A DNA stretch of 64,000 nucleotides from GWE2-42-39 sp034003625 (GTDB lineage: Bacteria > Bacteroidota > Bacteroidia > Bacteroidales > Prolixibacteraceae), in contig JAVEYG010000018.1 in assembly GCA_034003625.1 (NCBI GenBank), forward strand, positions 1 to 64,000, written 5' to 3'. A model generated the notes under the pieces. It made no database searches. It was given only the letters and a program-made list of their open reading frames with translations, and was not told where the DNA came from. This document shows positions 61,391-64,000 of this stretch, piece by piece. Position numbers and translations under genes: made by a program. Position 1 is the stretch's first letter. Every line of letters starts with the position of its first letter.

Positions 61391-61438
61391 ACGATCATAA
61401 AAAAAGCTGTCTCAAAAGACAGCTTTTTTTATGATCGT
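61391..61438. terminator. Long perfect bidirectional terminator
   Basis: Arms of 22 bases (61391-61412 and 61417-61438) are exact reverse complements around the loop CAAA, centred on AGCTGTCT/AGACAGCT with A7 and T7 runs. It separates the convergent GS and nrdJ genes. Confidence 0.88.
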
Positions 61439-61462
61439 TAGTCGTTTGTTTTTACCGGATTA

Positions 61463-64000
61463 TCATCCGCATTTAGAGGATCCGCAGTCGGAGCAGGTAA
61501 GGCAACCCTCCTGGTAAATGACATTTGAGGATCCGCATTCGCCGCACACAGTCCCTTCGGCAATGGTGCCATTGGGTATGTATTTCTTCAAAGCGCGTGC
61601 TACACCTGCTTTCCAGCTGTTGATATTGTCGTTGTCGAATTGAAGGCTGGTAACTGTATCTACTACTTTATGAATAGGCATCCCATGACGGAGCACTCCT
61701 GAAATAAGTTTGGCGTAGTTCCAAAATTCGGGGTTGAATTTATATGAAAGTCCTTCGATTGTCGTTTTATATCCCCGTTTGTTCTGATATTGGAAGTCAT
61801 AGCGTTTTACTTCTTCGCCCGATTCGTCCATCTCGTAACTTTTGATGATTTTTCCCTGTGTTACTGAACGGGGGAGAAGAATCCCGTCTTCGTCGTCGGA
61901 AAGACCGGTAAAAATTTCATATGGGCGGCCATCGATCACACCAATAAAAGCAACCCAGCGCTCTTTATTGTTCTGGAAACGTACCACATCCGCATCAAGT
62001 ACTTCGGGCCTTTTGGTCGGGAACCCTGGAAGCGGAGCTTTCTTTTCTTCTTTCTTGGTTGAGACCAAAACACCCGAGCGTGATCCGTCGCGATATACGG
62101 TTACTCCTTTGCACCCGCTCCTCCACGCTTCAAAATATAATTGATCGACCAGTTCTTCGCTTACATCGGCAGGCAGGTTAATGGTTACACTGATGGAATG
62201 GTCGACCCACTTTTGGATGCGCCCCTGCATACGGACCTTGTTCAGCCAATCGACATCGTTCGAAGTTGCTTTATAATAGGGTGATTTCTGTACCAGTTCA
62301 TCAACTTCGTCACTCGTGTAATGCTTGGTTACATCGTGTCCGTTAGCCTGCATCCAGTCAACAAATTTGTGATGGAACACAATGTATTCTTCCCACGAAT
62401 CGCCCACTTCGTCAACAAAATCAACGGTTACGTTCTTGTCGTTCGGGTTCACTTTGCGGCGGCGTTTGTAAACTGGCATAAACACAGGTTCAATTCCCGA
62501 TGTGGTTTGTGTCATCAGGCTGGTAGTGCCGGTAGGAGCGATGGTCAGCAGGGCTATGTTCCGGCGCCCGTACTTTACCATTCCCTGGTACAATTCCTCG
62601 TCTTCTTTGCGAAGGCGGTTGATCATCGGGTTGTTTTTCTCCCGTTCGGCGTCATAAATAGTAAATGGTCCGCGATCTCTTGCCATGTTTACCGATGAAC
62701 GGTATGCTTCAATGGCGACGGTTTTATGCACTTCTTCGCTGAAGTCGATGGCATCTTCGCTTCCATAACGTAACCCAAGCGCGGCAAGCATGTCGCCTTC
62801 GGCAGTGATTCCTACTCCTGTGCGACGGCCTTCCCGTGCTTTCGTTTTAATTTTTTCCCAAAGTTTGCGTTCAATATATTTTATTTCTTCATTTTCAGGG
62901 TCTGCGTCAATCTTTTCAATGATACCGTCAACTTTTTCCAGTTCAAGGTCAATAATATCGTCCATAATCCGCTGGGCATAACCCACATGCTTTTTGAACA
63001 GGTCGAAGTCGAACTTTGCTTTTTTCGAAAATGGTTTTTCGACGTACGAGTACAGGTTTAGCGCCAGCAAACGACAACTGTCGTATGGGCACAGCGGAAT
63101 CTCACCGCATGGATTGGTCGATACGGTACGATAGCCCAAATCGGCATAACAGTCGGGGACCGATTCCTTGATGATGGTATCCCAGAAAAGAATTCCGGGT
63201 TCCGCTGATTTCCATGCGTTATACACGATCTTCTTCCATAAACTCCGGGCATCAATTTCTCTGACAAAATTTGGGTTGTCGGAAACAATCGGATATTGGG
63301 TACGGTATAATTCACCTTTTTCAACCGCCTGCATAAAATCGTCGTGAATTTTCACTGAAACATTGGCCCCGGTAACTTTCCCCTGTTCTAATTTTGCATT
63401 GATAAACGATTCGGAATCGGGGTGTTTGATTGACACTGACAGCATCAGTGCACCCCGGCGCCCGTCTTGTGCCACCTCGCGGGTCGAGTTTGAGTAACGT
63501 TCCATGAACGGAACAATACCGGTAGATGTGAGTGCAGAATTCTTTACCGGCGATCCTTTCGGACGGATGTGCGACAAATCGTGTCCTACCCCGCCCCGGC
63601 GTTTCATCAACTGTACCTGTTCCTGGTCGATTTTCATAATGCCGCCATACGAGTCCGAATTACCTTCGTTCCCGATTACAAAACAATTCGACAAAGAGGC
63701 GATCTGAAAATCATTCCCGATACCGGTCATCGGCCCGCCCTGGGGCACAATGTATCTGAAATCTTTTAGCAACTGGTAGATTTCCTCCTCCGTCATCGGA
63801 TTGGGATACTTTTTTTCTATTCTCGCGATTTCTGATGCAAGGCGCCGGTGCATCTGGTCCGGGGTTTTTTCATAAATATTGCCGAAAGAATCTTTCAGCG
63901 CATATTTATTCACCCAAACCCGGGCCGCAAGGTCATCGCCCTTGAAATACTCCAGCGAAGCCTGAAATGCTTCTTCCTGTGAATAAATTTTTTTTCCCGC
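61463..64000 (-). CDS. nrdJ: Vitamin B12-dependent (class II) ribonucleotide reductase, 5' end outside the window
   Basis: The frame is open to the right edge: the GTG at 63913 is internal, and codons back to base 64000 read on (IYSQEEAFQASLEYFKGDDL), so at least 845 residues are in view. Active-site features: SLSNCFVIGN (redox Cys), STNPCGEIPLCPYDSC with the finger-loop Asn/Cys/Glu triad, APTGTTSLMTQTTSG and a C-terminal zinc-ribbon CGECGSSN...CLTCSDCGSSKCG. It makes deoxyribonucleotides with adenosylcobalamin and works with or without oxygen, fitting an anaerobe or facultative anaerobe. Confidence 0.93.
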   Translation of the reverse strand, partial: AGKKIYSQEEAFQASLEYFKGDDLAARVWVNKYALKDSFGNIYEKTPDQMHRRLASEIARIEKKYPNPMTEEEIYQLLKDFRYIVPQGGPMTGIGNDFQIASLSNCFVIGNEGNSDSYGGIMKIDQEQVQLMKRRGGVGHDLSHIRPKGSPVKNSALTSTGIVPFMERYSNSTREVAQDGRRGALMLSVSIKHPDSESFINAKLEQGKVTGANVSVKIHDDFMQAVEKGELYRTQYPIVSDNPNFVREIDARSLWKKIVYNAWKSAEPGILFWDTIIKESVPDCYADLGYRTVSTNPCGEIPLCPYDSCRLLALNLYSYVEKPFSKKAKFDFDLFKKHVGYAQRIMDDIIDLELEKVDGIIEKIDADPENEEIKYIERKLWEKIKTKAREGRRTGVGITAEGDMLAALGLRYGSEDAIDFSEEVHKTVAIEAYRSSVNMARDRGPFTIYDAEREKNNPMINRLRKEDEELYQGMVKYGRRNIALLTIAPTGTTSLMTQTTSGIEPVFMPVYKRRRKVNPNDKNVTVDFVDEVGDSWEEYIVFHHKFVDWMQANGHDVTKHYTSDEVDELVQKSPYYKATSNDVDWLNKVRMQGRIQKWVDHSISVTINLPADVSEELVDQLYFEAWRSGCKGVTVYRDGSRSGVLVSTKKEEKKAPLPGFPTKRPEVLDADVVRFQNNKERWVAFIGVIDGRPYEIFTGLSDDEDGILLPRSVTQGKIIKSYEMDESGEEVKRYDFQYQNKRGYKTTIEGLSYKFNPEFWNYAKLISGVLRHGMPIHKVVDTVTSLQFDNDNINSWKAGVARALKKYIPNGTIAEGTVCGECGSSNVIYQEGCLTCSDCGSSKCG

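Noticed and set aside
1..64000. CRISPR array, prophage or integrative element
   Set aside because: No regularly spaced direct repeats, no Cas or phage structural genes and no integrase were seen; the only mobile DNA is the IS pair at the left edge and small palindromic repeats.

Overview
The window looks like a chromosomal segment of an anaerobic or facultatively anaerobic, sugar-degrading member of the Bacteroidota. The Marinilabiliales/Prolixibacteraceae-type relatives are my guess from gene style; no 16S gene is present to confirm it. Support comes from promoters of the TAnnTTTG type, a TonB-dependent receptor with a carboxypeptidase-like N-terminal domain, DUF5107/TPR and GH2 proteins, many lipoproteins, a B12-dependent ribonucleotide reductase, a NapC/NrfH-like cytochrome family and a heterodisulfide-reductase-like operon.

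Layout. 1-1.5 kb: an IS1380-type element (15-bp perfect terminal inverted repeats, frameshifted transposase) inserted into an IS1634-like transposase. 1.7-5.1 kb: an exported TIM-barrel isomerase divergent from a cytosolic Gfo/Idh/MocA dehydrogenase plus sugar epimerase pair. 5.3-22 kb: mostly household genes (ArsR regulator, polyprenyl synthase, His-rich protein plus TonB receptor, two carbohydrate-binding-like proteins, GT39-like protein, PSRP-type regulator, aldo/keto reductase, DnaG, flavin-binding protein, epimerase, ComF). 22-25 kb: module A, a membrane tetraheme cytochrome fused to a formylglycine-generating-enzyme-like (FGE-like) domain, followed by a Tat-type lipoprotein Gfo/Idh/MocA oxidoreductase. 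25-31 kb: a decayed gene, a possible small RNA, TPR lipoprotein, deoxynucleoside kinase and prolyl oligopeptidase. 30.7-35.7 kb: a tightly overlapping five-gene HdrCBA/HdrDE-like operon. 36.4 kb: tRNA-Val(GAC). 36.6-47.3 kb: a transmembrane one-component regulator followed by module B (a second cytochrome-FGE-like/Gfo-Idh-MocA pair), a third exported Gfo/Idh/MocA protein, a ThuA-like lipoprotein, a GT39/TPR membrane protein and a small membrane protein. 47.6-55.4 kb: MFS sugar porter, GH2 enzyme and a DUF5107-TPR protein. 55.6-64 kb: DUF3267 protein, kdsB, sigma-54 activator/lptE/hypothetical/secG operon, GSII-type glutamine synthetase and nrdJ, which runs off the right edge.

How it may work together (inference). 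The standout is the duplicated two-gene module: a quinone-facing tetraheme cytochrome carrying an FGE-like domain without the usual catalytic cysteines, always followed by an exported, lipid-anchored sugar dehydrogenase. With the ThuA-like protein, the YcjS/YcjR-like pair, the MFS porter and GH2, this suggests a periplasmic sugar-oxidation (possibly 3-keto-glycoside) pathway that feeds electrons into the membrane quinone pool. The neighbouring membrane regulator with PI-PLC-like, LamG and winged-helix/BTAD-like parts, plus an inverted repeat in front of module B, is the likely control.

The sequence also carries several families of palindromic repeats. Two of them lie in frame inside the DUF5107 gene. 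Assignments rest on motifs read by eye; no database search was possible.
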